64,000 bases of DNA from Phocoena phocoena (taxonomy: Eukaryota > Chordata > Mammalia > Artiodactyla > Phocoenidae): NCBI RefSeq assembly GCF_963924675.1, contig NC_089224.1, forward strand, positions 47,845,158 through 47,909,157, in the 5' to 3' direction. The notes under the pieces are model-generated. The model did not search any database, was not told where the DNA came from, and saw only the letters and a list, made by a program, of their open reading frames with translations. The translations under genes and the position numbers were made by a program. Shown one piece after another: positions 38,701 through 50,628 of this stretch (positions are counted from its first letter, which is position 1; each line of letters opens with the position of its first letter).

Positions 38701-39798
38701 GAAATGCATTTGACAATTCTGTGAACTGTTCAAATATGGACGATATTACTTGAAATCCATTCTATATTTTCAGTATGTGTATTAACTCTAGAAAATTACT
38801 AGGGAAATTAGTAAAAGTGGTTTATTCTAAGGGCTTCAAGAAATTAAGGCATCTCTCATTCTTTTACTGTATTTGTTCAACTGAAATTATTTAACTACCT
38901 ACCTCATCACTTCTATTGGGAGCTATCTCTGATGGTTTGTGGCTTCTTGTTCACGGTCATGTAACTGGCATCTGGACTGGATTAAAGGGGCTACCATGCA
39001 GATGGAGACAGAGGACGGACTCTGGAACCCTTCTTCCATGCAGCCTCACTGCCTATCACATTTCCAACATGCATCCTTACTTCCAGCTGCCATGGGATCA
39101 TCAAGCCTTAGCTTAAATCAAATGTCCTCTGGCTCCAGATCCTATGATGAGAAATTTATGGAGTCCTGGACACATTACAAGTTCTACAGCTTTACAGCTG
39201 AAATCCTTCAGGTCCTTCTGACCTACTGAAGGCAAAAATATGCTTTATTTTTACTGGTATTCCCAAACGGTCTTCTAGTGTGTACATTTTTCCTACAGAA
39301 CGTGTATGTTGCTTCCAGCAATGTGTTTTATATTACCTTGAAGAGTAGGGAAGCTCTGACAGAAGGAAACAACTCGGTATTGCTGCCAGTAGAAGAGGGA
39401 AAAAAACCTTGCAACTGGAAGCGTGATCAAGCCTATGGATCATTAATTAATCTTTCTCTTTGACAGCAGATACCTTATGTGAGTCAACGACTGTATCCTA
39501 AGTTGTTTTAAAAACAGTTTATATCCCTCAACTAATGATATGTTGGCTTTTTGAGTGGGGTCTTTTTATTAACTTATACACACACAAATATATATATATA
39601 TATTTTTCCCTAGAACCTTAATATTTTTGCATGTTCTTATAAAGTCTAGGATGTAGCTCAACATCCTTGAATTAAACATTTCCTGGATAACAAGCTTTCC
39701 ACATCTATGTCAAAACCTAAAGTCTCTCTCTCTTCAGGGGATTATAAGTAACACCAGTTCGGAGGTAGCTCGAAAACAAGGTACCTAAATGGGCTTAC

Positions 39799-39956
39799 CT
39801 TGACAATGAAATCTGCTGTAAGTGGTCCAGCCATTCTCAGTATCTCTTTGTCTGGAAATTTTTGGAAGTCCACACTAGAATTGTCCACAAGAAAGATGCC
39901 TGTAGAGCTGAGACTGTTTTCACCTTTAGCCCCCTGGAGGGTTTTGGTTTCCAGAT
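39799..39956 (-). CDS. ADAMTSL1: ADAMTSL1 exon: spacer module core
   Basis: This 158 bp exon encodes 52 full codons, LETKTLQGAK at the start and MAGPLTADFIVK at the end, after a split Tyr codon. It is the central spacer module. It contains the N-glycosylation sequon NSS in LVDNSSVDF. The acceptor ends ttatgtag just above 39956. The donor is AAG|gtaagc, phase 0. Extending the reading frame past the donor gives unrelated residues and a stop, which supports the boundary. Relative to human ADAMTSL1 as I remember it there are only one or two conservative changes. Confidence 0.93.
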
Positions 39957-40199
39957 CTACATAATCAAACACATGAAGAGGAGAGAAAGATGTTCCCAGG
40001 GCTACCACAGACCACATGCAAGCACATCTCATGCAAAAGAACTTTGTCAGGGAGAAGTATTATTCTTTATATGGCTGACATAATTGAAATGTGATAGAAA
40101 CAAAATATATGGGCACCTCTGGATCACAGAGGAATTTATGCAGCAAATGAAGTTATTTTAAAACTCATTAGCCAAGCATTCAGGGCTCCCTGTCAAGAA

Positions 40200-40640
40200 A
40201 TCTTTGATTCCCTGGATGACTTCCTTTGGGTACCTTACTTTACCACAGTCCTATTCTTTTGACTAAACCATCTCCCATACATATCTTATTGATTCCAGGC
40301 TTTATGGCCCTCCGTCTAGAATACCCTGAAGTTTCCCTTTTGCTCTACGAGGCCCAGGGTGCCTCTCTGAGTTCCTTCAGCACTCATTGTGAGACTTGAT
40401 ATTCATTTTGTATTTATTTATACTTTCTGGTTACTTACTGAATTGTGCTGTTGCTCAAAATAAAGAAACTATAGTGACTTAAGGACAGGGAACTAACTAT
40501 CCTCTTTACTTGTCTTTCTTTTTAAAATCCTTTTTATTACTTCACTCAGTCTTATATACACATATGATATTTCACAAGAACTCAAGACAGAGAGAGGAAC
40601 TTGATCCCTGGAGCACTCCGATCTGAATTTGCCTGATGAC
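40200..40640. repeat. Possible L2 fragments
   Basis: The piece 40310-40470 resembles L2 3' sequence in plus orientation. The piece 40571-40640, with gatccctggagcactccgat, resembles reversed L2. Both are weak. Confidence 0.35.
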
Positions 40641-41337
40641 AAAGCCTAGGAAGCATCTTTTGTTTTAGGAAATCAGAGCATGCTGAGGATGAGGGTAATT
40701 ATGATCTATATATCTCAAAGTAGGTTCAGTTCTCATGTGATTGAGTATTTTAGAATAATTGCCTCCTGTGTGATGAAAGACGGACAGACTAAGTCTAACG
40801 ATGGTTTGTAAAACTTGCACAAGGACCCTTGGTTTTGGCAGGGGTTCTTTAGCAGAAAGATGGGGTGCCTGGGTAGGGATCTGGGTCTCCTACCCACATT
40901 CAATCAGAATGACTCCCCTCTTATGTGTTTTACAGATTGAGGTTTTGGGGTTAAGGACAATTTTAAGGTCTCTGGAGGCACTAAGGTACCTAATGTATTT
41001 GCACTAAATTATTCTAGATGTTGTCTACTTCAAGTTCTCTACTAGAAGGAATACCAACAGGTAGAAAATGCTGGTGTCCAATTAAATGCCCATGCCCCTC
41101 AGATGAAGTCCTGTAGCCTTTCTCTGGGAGTAGGTCTGGCTTTCCTCCCCCGTCCCAGGGCTGACAGGACCTCACAGAATAAAAGGCACATTGAGAGAAC
41201 GCTGGAGTGGGAGAACCACAGTGGTTGTCATCAGAGGAAAGCAGCAGCATCTCTGTATCTCCTTCCTCTAGCCTTCACTCCTTGAGCTGCCTTCCATGTA
41301 TTTGCACTCATTTGCAGAAGTATCTCCAGAACATTAA

Positions 41338-41470
41338 ATTAACCTAGTTTTGGAAAACTCTTGGAGGTCTAAGCCTGAGCATCTGATTCAATTTTATCAC
41401 CAGGCCTCCCAGAAGTACCTCCCAGGTACTTCTGATTAAAGATGAGCTGGACCTGAACAGATGGTCTACT
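41338..41470. repeat. Possible MER5-like fragment
   Basis: The block taagcctgagcatctgattc followed by aattttatcaccaggcc resembles hAT MER5-type sequence. The match is weak, and no ends are visible. Confidence 0.3.
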
Positions 41471-41811
41471 CTTCTCGTTTGGCCGTCCTCAACTCTTGCT
41501 GAGGTTGGTCCCACACTGGGCCAGCTTCTGGGAGTGAAGGTAAAAGGGTTGCCAGACAAACAAGGCATCATTTATCTACACTTTCATTTTGCTGAGTTAT
41601 ATTCCAAATATAAAAACAAAGTAGAAAAAAAAATAGAAACTTCCTTGGCTATACAAATGTTACCAACAGTATGCCTTTTGAAGGAAAAAGCAGATTCCAT
41701 TTTGCTTTTAGTCATTTATGACTATCATCTGACACTTTACCTATCAAATCCTTAGAGCAATTAAACCAAACAAGGCCAATTCTTCAGCTTCTCCGTGATC
41801 ACATAATTAGG

Positions 41812-41920
41812 AAGTCCGGGAGGCTAGACTAATTCATTTATAAAAATGAATCCTCTTTACTAATTCATAATAATCATAAACTAAGTCTGGGAGGCTAGAC
41901 TAATTCATTTACAAAAATGC
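41812..41920. repeat. Direct duplication with a 71 bp period
   Basis: A 38 bp segment starting aagtccgggaggctagact at 41812 recurs at 41883 with three differences. The period of 71 bp points to an old local tandem duplication whose second copy has decayed at its end. Confidence 0.85.
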
Positions 41921-42968
41921 ATTTTCCTCTTACACCTCTTCCCTTGGGTTCTTTCTTTTGCTATGAGGAGTAAGTCGCCCACTTGATGATGCATTAGTCT
42001 GGATGTTTTATTTTAGCCTCTCACTGCACAGAAAAATACTGTTTCTGACTGAGGTTGTTGCACCAGCAGTTAATTCTGTCCAATTCTTAAGAGGAAAAAC
42101 AAATCATTTGAATGGTAACAGTGTACACACATACATCATCCTTTGACACATGAGCAATATATTTTTGGGGGATGTTCAGGGTTAGAAAAGCACTTGGATC
42201 CATATAACATGGCTTCTCAGCATCTTTTGACCTCGCCTGAACTGTACTTTACTTATTCCTTTATGTCACATGAACTCTCAAAGCCCACCTTTCCCATGAT
42301 ATGTACTTATTTTTATTTTTAGAAAGGCTTCTGTCAGCTATCTGAACTTTCACAGGCTCCAATTTATCTCCCTCCAGTTTGTCTTTTTGGAATGATTTCA
42401 TTTATAATCCAATTGCCAAAAGATAATGCATGCTACCTAAATTGGCTTCTTAGGCATGTGTGTGGGAGGGAAGAGAGAGCAGAAGATGATAGATGGCTTT
42501 GGAGGAACCTAGGAAAAATCATAGCGGAGGAGATCAGAAATGCTCAAGGGACCAAGTGAAGTGAAGTCTTTCAGTGAAAGTGAATTTTGCAGAAAAAGCT
42601 AACATATCCTCTCCTACCCTTCCCTGGTTTATAGTCTATAATTTTCTGCTTGTAATTTACAGGTCTACATCTAAACAGCACTACATGGTAATAAAAAAAA
42701 GATGTGGCTGTGTACTGCTGGCTTGCCATGACTGAAGATCAATTTTTGCACAAACTCTGGTGGGACCATGCTACCATTTGTTCTTTGGGGTTACGATTAC
42801 CCTTCAATCTTGAATTCCAAAAGCTATCTTCAAGACGTTAGGGTCTTGCATTATCTTTACGACATGGGATGCTTAACTAGACCACATGGTTCTCTTCAAA
42901 TGCCACAGCGTAAAGGCTGTTTGGAGTTTCTGTGTTCCCCTGAATTGATAAAGTAATGGAGCCTAAGA

Positions 42969-43103
42969 GTAGGAATTAAAAGAGAAAGAATGAAGGAGAG
43001 GGAGGGAAGGTTGAAAAGAAGAAGAAAAAAGAAAGAGGTGAGGCAAGGAAAACATTGAGAATGACTGGAGAGGAAGAAGAGAGAGAATGAGAAATAATAG
43101 TCA
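42969..43103. repeat. Purine-rich (GA/GAA) tract
   Basis: About 130 bases are almost entirely A and G on the plus strand, so they form a long pyrimidine run on the transcribed-sense minus strand. The tract lies about 380 bp downstream of the 43486-43560 exon. Confidence 0.75.
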
Positions 43104-43327
43104 CAAAATCATAAACATGTGATTAACTCATGAACACCCTATTGGAAACAATAATTTTGTATCTTTCAGGATGACTGGCTGGAGGTAATTACCACAGACG
43201 TCTCTGCTGTCTCCTAGGCAACCAAAAGATAAACAGAAGCATTCAAAATACCATATTATGATAGAAGATTAAGATTTGTATTTCTAAATCTTAATCTTTT
43301 CTGGAAACAAAAAGTAAATAATAATGA

Positions 43328-43437
43328 TGTATATGTATAACAGATTCACTTTGTTACAAAGCAGAAACTAACACACCATTGTAAAGCAATTATACTCTAA
43401 TAAAGATGTAATAAATACATAAATAAATAAATAAATA
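43328..43437 (+). mobile_element. L1 3' end, heavily truncated
   Basis: Only the last part of an L1 3' untranslated region remains: cagattcactttgttacaaa, ctaacacaccattgtaaagc, then ctctaataaagatgtaataa and an (AAAT)n tail at 43411-43437. Its end nearly reaches the ADAMTSL1 exon at 43486. Confidence 0.85.
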
Positions 43438-43485
43438 ATGACTAAAATTCCCAATACCCAAAGGACAACAACGGAGTTTACTTAC

Positions 43486-43560
43486 ACAAGTGGTCAGGTC
43501 CTTTTAAGACAAGGCGAATATGTCTGCTTCCATAGGGAATAGCAACCACTGTGTCATCCA
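43486..43560 (-). CDS. ADAMTSL1: ADAMTSL1 exon: start of spacer module
   Basis: This 75 bp exon encodes 24 full codons, starting DDTVVAIPYG and ending LKGPDHL, with a split codon at each end. It belongs to the ADAMTS spacer module, a beta-rich domain without cysteines in this stretch. The acceptor is ttctctctag (43561-43570). The donor is a consensus gtaagt directly after 43486. The exon begins with TG, completing a codon whose first base lies in the previous exon outside the window, and ends with T, which joins AT of the next exon to give Tyr. Both ends have the same phase, so the length is a multiple of three. If the missing first base is T, the split codon reads Leu, where I recall Ser in human. 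Confidence 0.9.
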
Positions 43561-43825
43561 CTAGAGAGAAATGAAGCAGTCTTAAAGCACATAATTTTAT
43601 ACAAAATTACTGATTATCTCCTATATAAATGCACTGATTTACATATACTCCCAAACAATAATCTTTTTAAAAAGTGGTTACAATGTGAACACCAATATGT
43701 GGGAATCAAAATTTCCACTTTCTTCAAAATAAAATATACTGAAAAAGCTGGTCACTGGCTAACTCATGGGGGATCTGGCCTTCGAAAAAACACATGAATT
43801 TTGATACATTAAAAATGAATTTGTT

Positions 43826-44040
43826 GGGCTTCCCTGGTGGCACAGTGGTTGAGAGTCTGCCTGCCTATGCAGGGGACATGGGTTCGTGTCCCGGTCCGGG
43901 AAGATCCCACACGCCGCAGAGCGGCTAGGCCCGTGAGCCATGGCCGCTGAGCCTGCACGTCCGGAGCCTGTGCTCCACGATGGGAGAGGCCACAACAGTG
44001 AGAGGACCACGTACCACAAAAAAAAAAAAAAAAAAAAAAA
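43826..44040 (+). mobile_element. CHR-type SINE, cetacean 200 bp form
   Basis: This is one of two SINEs in plus orientation: the head gggcttccctggtggcacag is at 43826, the B-box-like gggttcgtgtcccgg follows, and a long A tail covers about 44017-44040. I could not identify its target duplication. Confidence 0.92.
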
Positions 44041-44041
44041 T

Positions 44042-44352
44042 TTTGAAAGTGTTCATTTCTGTTCATTTTAAAACCCAATCTAAAATCCTCAGATTTCTCT
44101 AGACTGGAGCAATTGTGTAGAATTACAAAAAGAAAATAACTTTTAATGCTCAAAGAAGGACTTTATTATAACAAACTCTGGATATTGCTCTAGCAAAGTA
44201 ACTGTCTTGGATGAGCAGGACGGTTAAGAACAGAAGACAACCTCTGGCCCTGCCAAGACCGCGTCCTGCCCGATTTCAGATACTCAGACTCCAACTTTAC
44301 TTTCACCTATGTTGGTGGACCCAAAAGATGGGCATGTCTCAAATATTTGAGG
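44042..44352. other. Unassigned sequence between SINE and L1
   Basis: About 310 bp lie between the plus-strand SINE and the first clear L1 5' sequence. It may be host intron or unrecognised L1 5' untranslated sequence. I see no gene in it. Confidence 0.5.
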
Positions 44353-44970
44353 AGGACTTTCAAGATGGTGGAGGAGTAAGATGTATAGAGATCACCTTCC
44401 TCCCGACAAATACATCAAAAATGCATCTACATGTGGAACAACTCCTATAGAACACCTACTGAATGTGAACAGAAGACCTCAGACTTCCCAAAAGGGTCTT
44501 GGTGCTCCGACCAGGTGTCACCTCTGAGCCTCTGAGGTGGGAGAGCTGAGTTCAGGACACTGGACCACCAGAGACCTCCCAGCCCCATGTAATATCAATC
44601 AGTGAGAGCTCTCCCAGAGATCTCTGTCTCAATGCTAAGAACCAGCTCCACTCAATAACCAGCAAGCTCCAGGGCTGGACACCCCATGCCAAACAACTAG
44701 CAAGACAGGAACACAACCACACCCATTAGCAGAGAGGCTGCCTAAAATCATACTAAGTTCACAGACACCCCAAAACACACCACTGGACATGGTCCTGCCC
44801 ATCAGAAAGACAAGATCCAGCCTCATTCACTGGAACACAGGCACCAGTCCCCTCCACCAGGAAGCCTACACAACCCACTGAACCAACCTTACCCACTAGG
44901 GGGCAGACACCCAAAACAACGGGAATTACGAACCTGCAGCCTGCAAAAAGGAGACTCCAAACACAGTAAG

Positions 44971-45875
44971 TTGAGCAAACTAAGAAGACAGAGAAATACA
45001 CAGCAGATGAAGGAGCAAGGTAAAAACCCACCAGAGCAAACAAATGAAAAGGAAATACTCAGTCTACCTGAAAGAGAATTCAGAGTAATGATAGTAAAGA
45101 TGATTCAAAATCTTGGAAACAGAATGGAGAAAATACAAGAAACGTTTAACAAGGACCTAGAAGAACTAAAGAGCAAACAAAAAATGATGAACAACACAAT
45201 AAATGAAATTAAAAATTCTCTAGAAGGAATCAAGAGCGGAAGAACTAAGGCAGAAGAACTAATAAGTGACCTGGAAGATAAAGAGTGGAAATAACAACCA
45301 CAGAGCAGAATAAAGAAAAAACAATGAAAAGACTTGAGGGTAGTCTCAGAGACCTCTGGGACAACACTAAACATACCAACATTCGAATTATAGGGGTCCT
45401 AGAGAAGAAGTGAAAAAGAAAGCGTCAGAGAAAATATTTGAAGAGATTATAGTTGAAAACTTCCCTAACACAGGAAAGGAAAGAGCCAATCAAGTCCAGG
45501 AAGCACAGAGAGTCCCATACAGGATAAATCCAAGGAGAAACACGCCAAGACACATATTAATCAAACTATCAAAAATTAAATTAAGAAAAAATATTAAAAG
45601 CAGCAAGGGAAAAGCAACAAATAACATACAAGGGAATCTTAAGGGGATTCAGCTTAACAGCTGATCATTCAGCAGAAACTCTGCAAGCCAGAAGGGAGTG
45701 GAAGGACGTATTAAAAGTGATGAAAGGGAAGAACCTACAACCAAGGTTACTCTACCCAGCGAGGATCTCATTCAGATTTGACGGAGAAATTAAAACCTTT
45801 ACAGACAAGAGAAAGCTCAGAGAATTCAGCACCACCAAACCAGCTTTACAACAAATGCTAAATGAACTTCTCTAG
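44971..45875 (+). pseudogene. L1 ORF1 (RNA-binding chaperone), broken
   Basis: ORF1 protein binds L1 RNA as a coiled-coil trimer. Here the N-terminal part opens MSKLRRQRNTQQMKEQ and continues into a charged heptad-rich coiled coil (FNKDLEELKSKQKMMNN). A stop or frame change occurs at 45294, and another stop at about 45412. The C-terminal part resumes around 45410-45664 and is again broken, with the family end reached at the tag at 45873-45875. No complete protein can be made. Confidence 0.85.
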
Positions 45876-45931
45876 GCAGGAAACACAGGAGTGGGAAAAG
45901 ACCTACAATACAAACCCAAACAAATAGAAAA

Positions 45932-48900
45932 ATGGTAATAGGAACATATCGATAATTACCTTAAATGTAAATGGATTAAATGCTCCAACCAAAAGACACA
46001 GACTGGCTGAATAGATATAAAAACAAGACCTGTATATATGCTGTCTACAAGAGACCCACTGCAGACCCAGGGACACATGCAGACTGAAAGTGAGGGGATG
46101 GAAGAAGATATTCCATGCAAATGGAAAATGAAAGAAAACTGGAGCAGCAATTCCCATATCAAACAAAATAGACTTTAAAATAAAGACTATTACAAGAGAC
46201 AAAGAAGGGCACGACATAATGATCAAGGGAACAACCCAAGAAGAAGATATAACGATTGTAAATATTTATGCACTCAACATAGGAGCACCTCAATGCATAA
46301 GGCAAATGCTAACAGCCATAATGGGGAAATCGACAGTAACACAATCATAGTAGGGTACTTTAACACCTCACTTTCACCAATGGACAGATCATCAATGAAA
46401 ATAAATAAGGAAACACAAGCTTTAAATGATACATTAAACAAGATGGACTTAATTGATGTTTACAGGACATTCCATCCAAAAACAGCAGAATACACTACCT
46501 TCTCAAATGCTCATGGAACATTCTCCAGGATAGATCATATCTTGGGTCACAAATCAAGCCTCAGTAAATTTAAGAAAATTGAAATCATATCAAGTATCTT
46601 TTCTGACCACAATGCTATGAGACTAGACATCAATTACAGGAAAAAAAATCTGTAAAAAATACAAACACATGGAGGCTAAACAATATGCTACTAAATAAAC
46701 AAGAGACCACTGAAGAAATCAAAGTGGAAATCAAAAAATACTTAGAAACAAATGACAATGAAAACACGATGACGAAAAACCTAAGGGAGGAAGCAAAAGC
46801 AGTTCTAAGAGGGAAGTTTATAGCTATACAAGCCTACCTCAAGAAACAAGAAAAATCTGAAACAAACAACCTAATTTTACACCTAAAGAAATTAGAGAAA
46901 GAGCAACAAAAAAAATCCAAAGTTAGCAGAAGGAAAGAAAACAAAAAAGTCAGATCAGAAGTAAGTGAAAAAGAAATGAAGGAAACCATAGCAAAGACCA
47001 ATAAAACTAAAAGCTGGTTCTTTTTTATTTATTATTTTTTTTTGCAGTATGCGGGCCTCTCACTGTTGTGGCCTCTCCCGTTGCGGAGCACAGGCTCTGG
47101 ACGCACAGGCTCAGCGGCCATGGCTCACGGGCCCAGCTGCTCCGCAGCATGTGGGATCTTCCCGGACCGGGGCACAAACCCGCATCCCCTGCATCGGCAG
47201 GTGGACTCTCAACCACTGTGCCACCAGGGAAGCCCTAAAAGCTGGTTCTTTGAGAAGATAAACAAAATTGATAAACAATTAGCCAGACCCATCAAGAAAA
47301 AAAGAGAGAAGACTCAAATCCACAGAATTAGAAATAGAAAAGGAGAAGTAACAACTGACACTGCAGAAATAGAAAGGATCATGAGAGATTACTACAAGCA
47401 ACTCTATGCCAATAAAATGGACAACCTGGAAGAAATGGATAAATTCTTAGAAAAGCACAATCTTCTGAGACTGAACCAGGAAGAAATAGGAAATATAAAC
47501 AGACCAATCACAAGCACTGAAATTGAAACTGTGATTAAAAATCTTCCAACAAACAAAAGTCCAGGACCAGATGGCTTCACAGGCAAATTCTATCAAACTT
47601 TTAGAGAAGAGCTAACACCTATCCTTCTCAAACTTTTCCAAAATATAGCAGAGGGAGGAACACTCTCAAACTCATTTTACGAGACCACCATCACCCTGAT
47701 ACCAAAACCAGACAAGGATGTCACAAAGAAAGAAAACTACATACAGGCCAATATCACTGATGAACATAGATGCAAAAATCCTCAACAAAATACTAGCAAA
47801 CAGAATCCAACAGCACATTAAAAGGATCATACACCATGATCAAGTGGGGTTTATCCCAGGAATGCAAGGATTCTTCAATATATGCAAATCAACCAATGTG
47901 ATACACCATATTAACAAACTGAAGGATAAAAACCACATGATAATCTCAGTAGATGCAGAAAAAGCTTTTGAAAAAATTCAACACCAACTTATGATAAAAA
48001 CCCTCCAGAAAGCAGGCATAGAGGGAACTTACCTCAACATAAAAAAGGGCATATATGACAAACCCACAGCCAACATGATTCTCAACGGAAAAACTGAAAC
48101 CATTTGCACTAAGATCAGGAACAAAACAAGGGTGCCCACTCTCACCACTATTATTCAACATGGTTTTGGAAGTTTTAGCCACAGCAATCAGAGAAGAAAA
48201 AGAAATAAAAGGAATACAAGTCAGAAAAAAAGAAGTAAACCTGTCACTGTTTGCAGATGACATGACACTATACAGAGAGAATCCTAAAGATGCTACCAGA
48301 AAACTACTAGAGCTAATCAATGAATTTGGTAGAGTAGCAGGATACAAAATTAATGCACAGAAATCTTTTGCATTCCTATACATGGATGACGAAAAATCTG
48401 GAAGAGAAATTAAACATTCCCATTTACCATTGCAACAAAAAAATAAAATACCCAGGAATAAACCTACCTAAGGACACAGAACACCTGTATGCAGAAAACT
48501 ATAAGACACTGATGAAAGAAATGAAAGATGATACAAACAGATGGAGAGATATACCATGTTCTTGGATTGGAAGAATCAACATTATGAAAATGACTATACT
48601 ACCCAAAGCAATCTACAAATTCAATGCCATACCTATCAAACTACCACTGGCATTTTTCACAGAACTAGAACAAAAAAATTCACAATCTGTATGGAAACAC
48701 AAAAGACCCTGAAGAGTCAAAGCAATCTTGAGAAAGGAAAACAGAACTGTAGGAATCAGGCTCCTGGACTTCAGACTATACTACAGAGCTACAGTAATCA
48801 AGACAGTATGGTACTGGAACAAGAACACAAATATAGATCAATGGAACAGGATAGAAAGTCAGAGATAAACCCATGCACATATGGTCACCTTATCATTAAT

Positions 48901-49932
48901 AAAGGAGGAAGAATACACAATGGATAAAAGACAGCTCTTCAATTGTGGTGCTGTGAAAACTGGACAGCTGGATGTAAAAGAATGAGATTAGAACACTCCC
49001 TAACACCATACACAAAAATAAACTCAAAATGGATTAAAGACCTAAATTTAAGGCCAGACACTATAAAACTCTTAGAGGAAAACACAGGCAGAACACTCTA
49101 TGACATAAATCACAGCAAGATCCTTTTTGACCCACCTCCTAGAGAAATGGAAAAAAAACCAAAAATAAACAAATGGGACCTAATGAAACTTGAAAGCTTT
49201 TGCACAGCAAAGGAAACCATAAACAAGATGAAAAGACAACCCTCAGAATGGAAGAAAATATTTGCAAATGAAGCAACTGACAAAGGGTTAAGCTCCAAAA
49301 TATACAAGCAGCTCATGCAGCTCAATATCAAAAAAACAAACAGCCCAATCCAAAAATGGGCAGAAGACCTAAACAGACATTTCTCCAAAGATATAGAAAT
49401 TGCCAACAAACACATGGAAGGATGCTCAATATCACTAATCATTAGAAAAATGCAAATCAAAACTGCAATGAGGTATCACCTCACACCAGTCAGAATGGCC
49501 ATCATCAAAACATCTACAAACAATAAATGCTGGAGAGGGTGTGGAGAAAAGGGAACCCTCTTGCACTCTTGGTGGGAATGTAAATTGATACAGCCACTAT
49601 GGAGAACAGGATGGAGGTTCCTTAAAAAACTAAAAATAGAACTACCATACGACCCAGCAATCCCACTACTGGGCATATACCCTGAGAAAACCATAATTCA
49701 AAAAGAGTCATGTACCACAATATTCACTGCAGCTCTATTTACAGTAGCCAGGACATGGAAACAACCTAAGTGTCCATCGACAGATGAATGGATAAAGAAG
49801 ATGTGGCACATATATACAATGGAATGTTACTCAGCCATAAAAAGAAACGAAATTGAGTTATTTATAGTGAGGGGGATGGACCCAGAGTCTGTCAGACAGA
49901 GTGAAGTACGTCAAACAAATACTGTATGCTAA
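45932..49932 (+). pseudogene. L1 ORF2 (endonuclease and reverse transcriptase), broken and SINE-interrupted
   Basis: The N-terminal endonuclease is recognisable, with the SDHNAMRLD signature near 46602-46628. The middle part at 46685-47821 stays open through the inserted SINE. The polymerase region has VDAEKAF near 47951 and LSLFADDMT near 48241-48267. The C terminus (48943-49932) includes [19 protein letters not shown], the cysteine-containing segment typical of L1 ORF2. Several frame changes (47718-47821, 48160-48260, 48353-48471) and stops make it inactive. Confidence 0.9.
47024..47234 (-). mobile_element. CHR-type SINE inserted in L1 ORF2
   Basis: This short-form SINE lies antisense to the L1, with its A tail as the T-rich run at 47021-47043. 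It is flanked by the perfect 17 bp duplication ctaaaagctggttcttt (47007-47023 and 47235-47251). It is therefore younger than the L1 copy. Confidence 0.95.
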
Positions 49933-50403
49933 CACATATATATGGAATCTAAAAAAAAAAAAAAAAAGGTTGTGAAGAACCTAGGGGTAGGACGGGAATA
50001 AAGCCGCAGACGTAGAGAATGGACTAGAGGACACGGGGAGGGGGAAGGGTAAGCTGGGACGAAGTGAGAGAGTAGCATGGACATACATACACTACCAAAT
50101 GTAAAAAAGATAGCTAGTGGGAAGCAGCCACATAGCACAGGGAGAGCAGCCTGGTGCTTTCTGACCACCTAGAGGGGTGGGATAGCGAGAATGGGAGGGA
50201 GACGCAAGAGGGAGGGGATATGGGGAATATATGTATATGTATAGCTGATTCACTTTGTTATACAGCAGAAACTAACACAACATTTTAAAGCAATTATTCT
50301 CCAATAAAGATGTTAAAAAAAAAAAAGAAGAGGATATATATATATTTTTTTAAACTTTCTAGGCCAGAAATCATGCATTCCAGTTCTTTAATATACTTTA
50401 CAC

Positions 50404-50628
50404 CAGTGGTCCTGAACCTTTTGGGCACCAAGGACTGGTTTCATGGAAGAAAATTTTTCCATGGCCGGGCACTGAGAGGGGAGAAAGGTTTAAGCTGTAA
50501 TGAGAGCGATGGGGAGTGGCAGATGAAGCTTCGCTTGTTCACCTGCAGCTCACCTCTTGCTGTGCGGCCTGGTTCCTAACAGGCCTTGCACCGGTACCAG
50601 TCCGCAGCCCAGTGGTTGCGGGCCCCTG
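50404..50628. mobile_element. hAT-Charlie non-autonomous transposon (MER1-like)
   Basis: The 225 bp element has imperfect terminal inverted repeats (cagtggtcctgaacc at the left, ggttgcgggcccctg at the right). It is flanked by a perfect 8 bp duplication ctttacac (50396-50403 and 50629-50636), the size made by hAT transposases. The internal sequence agatgaagcttcgcttgttc and ctgtgcggcctggttcctaa is the one I associate with MER1-type elements; the family name is from memory. It is far too short to encode a transposase. Confidence 0.82.

Larger units (their letters stand above)
29942..39798 (-). other. ADAMTSL1 intron, 9.9 kb
   Basis: The intron holds a probable MER5-type remnant (30480-30595), MIR copies (32166-32400, 36655-36800, 37702-37840), L2 remnants (33655-33810, 37868-38700), a probable solitary LTR (about 34436-34962), an 18 bp tandem duplication (36514-36549) and a TA run near 39587-39602. 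The gaps between these show nothing I recognise. Confidence 0.6.
39957..43485 (-). other. ADAMTSL1 intron, 3.5 kb
   Basis: The intron holds possible L2 remnants (40200-40640), a possible MER5-like fragment (41338-41470), a 71 bp partial direct duplication (41812-41920), a purine-rich tract (42969-43103) and a short L1 3' tail (43328-43437). The remaining sequence shows nothing I recognise. Confidence 0.55.
44353..50313 (+). mobile_element. L1 LINE, nearly complete, interrupted by a SINE
   Basis: The element runs from a 5' untranslated stretch starting near ggactttcaagatggtggag to a tail of A after ccaataaagatgtt at 50313. Without the SINE insertion (228 bp) it is about 5.7 kb. The order is 5' UTR (44353-44970), ORF1 remnant, ORF2 remnant, and 3' UTR with an internal A run at 49951-49968. 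Both ORFs have stops and frame changes, so it cannot move on its own. I could not identify its target duplications. Confidence 0.93.

Noticed and set aside
45105..45374. ORFs on the strand opposite to L1, for example 45105-45374, 47946-48383, 49110-49460, 57266-57493, 58983-59387
   Set aside because: They are antisense shadows of L1 ORF1 and ORF2 and recur at each L1 copy with the same sequence.
46685..47821. A 378-codon ORF that might look like a novel fusion gene
   Set aside because: It is L1 ORF2 with an inserted SINE. The flanking frames are broken and there is no promoter or splice evidence.
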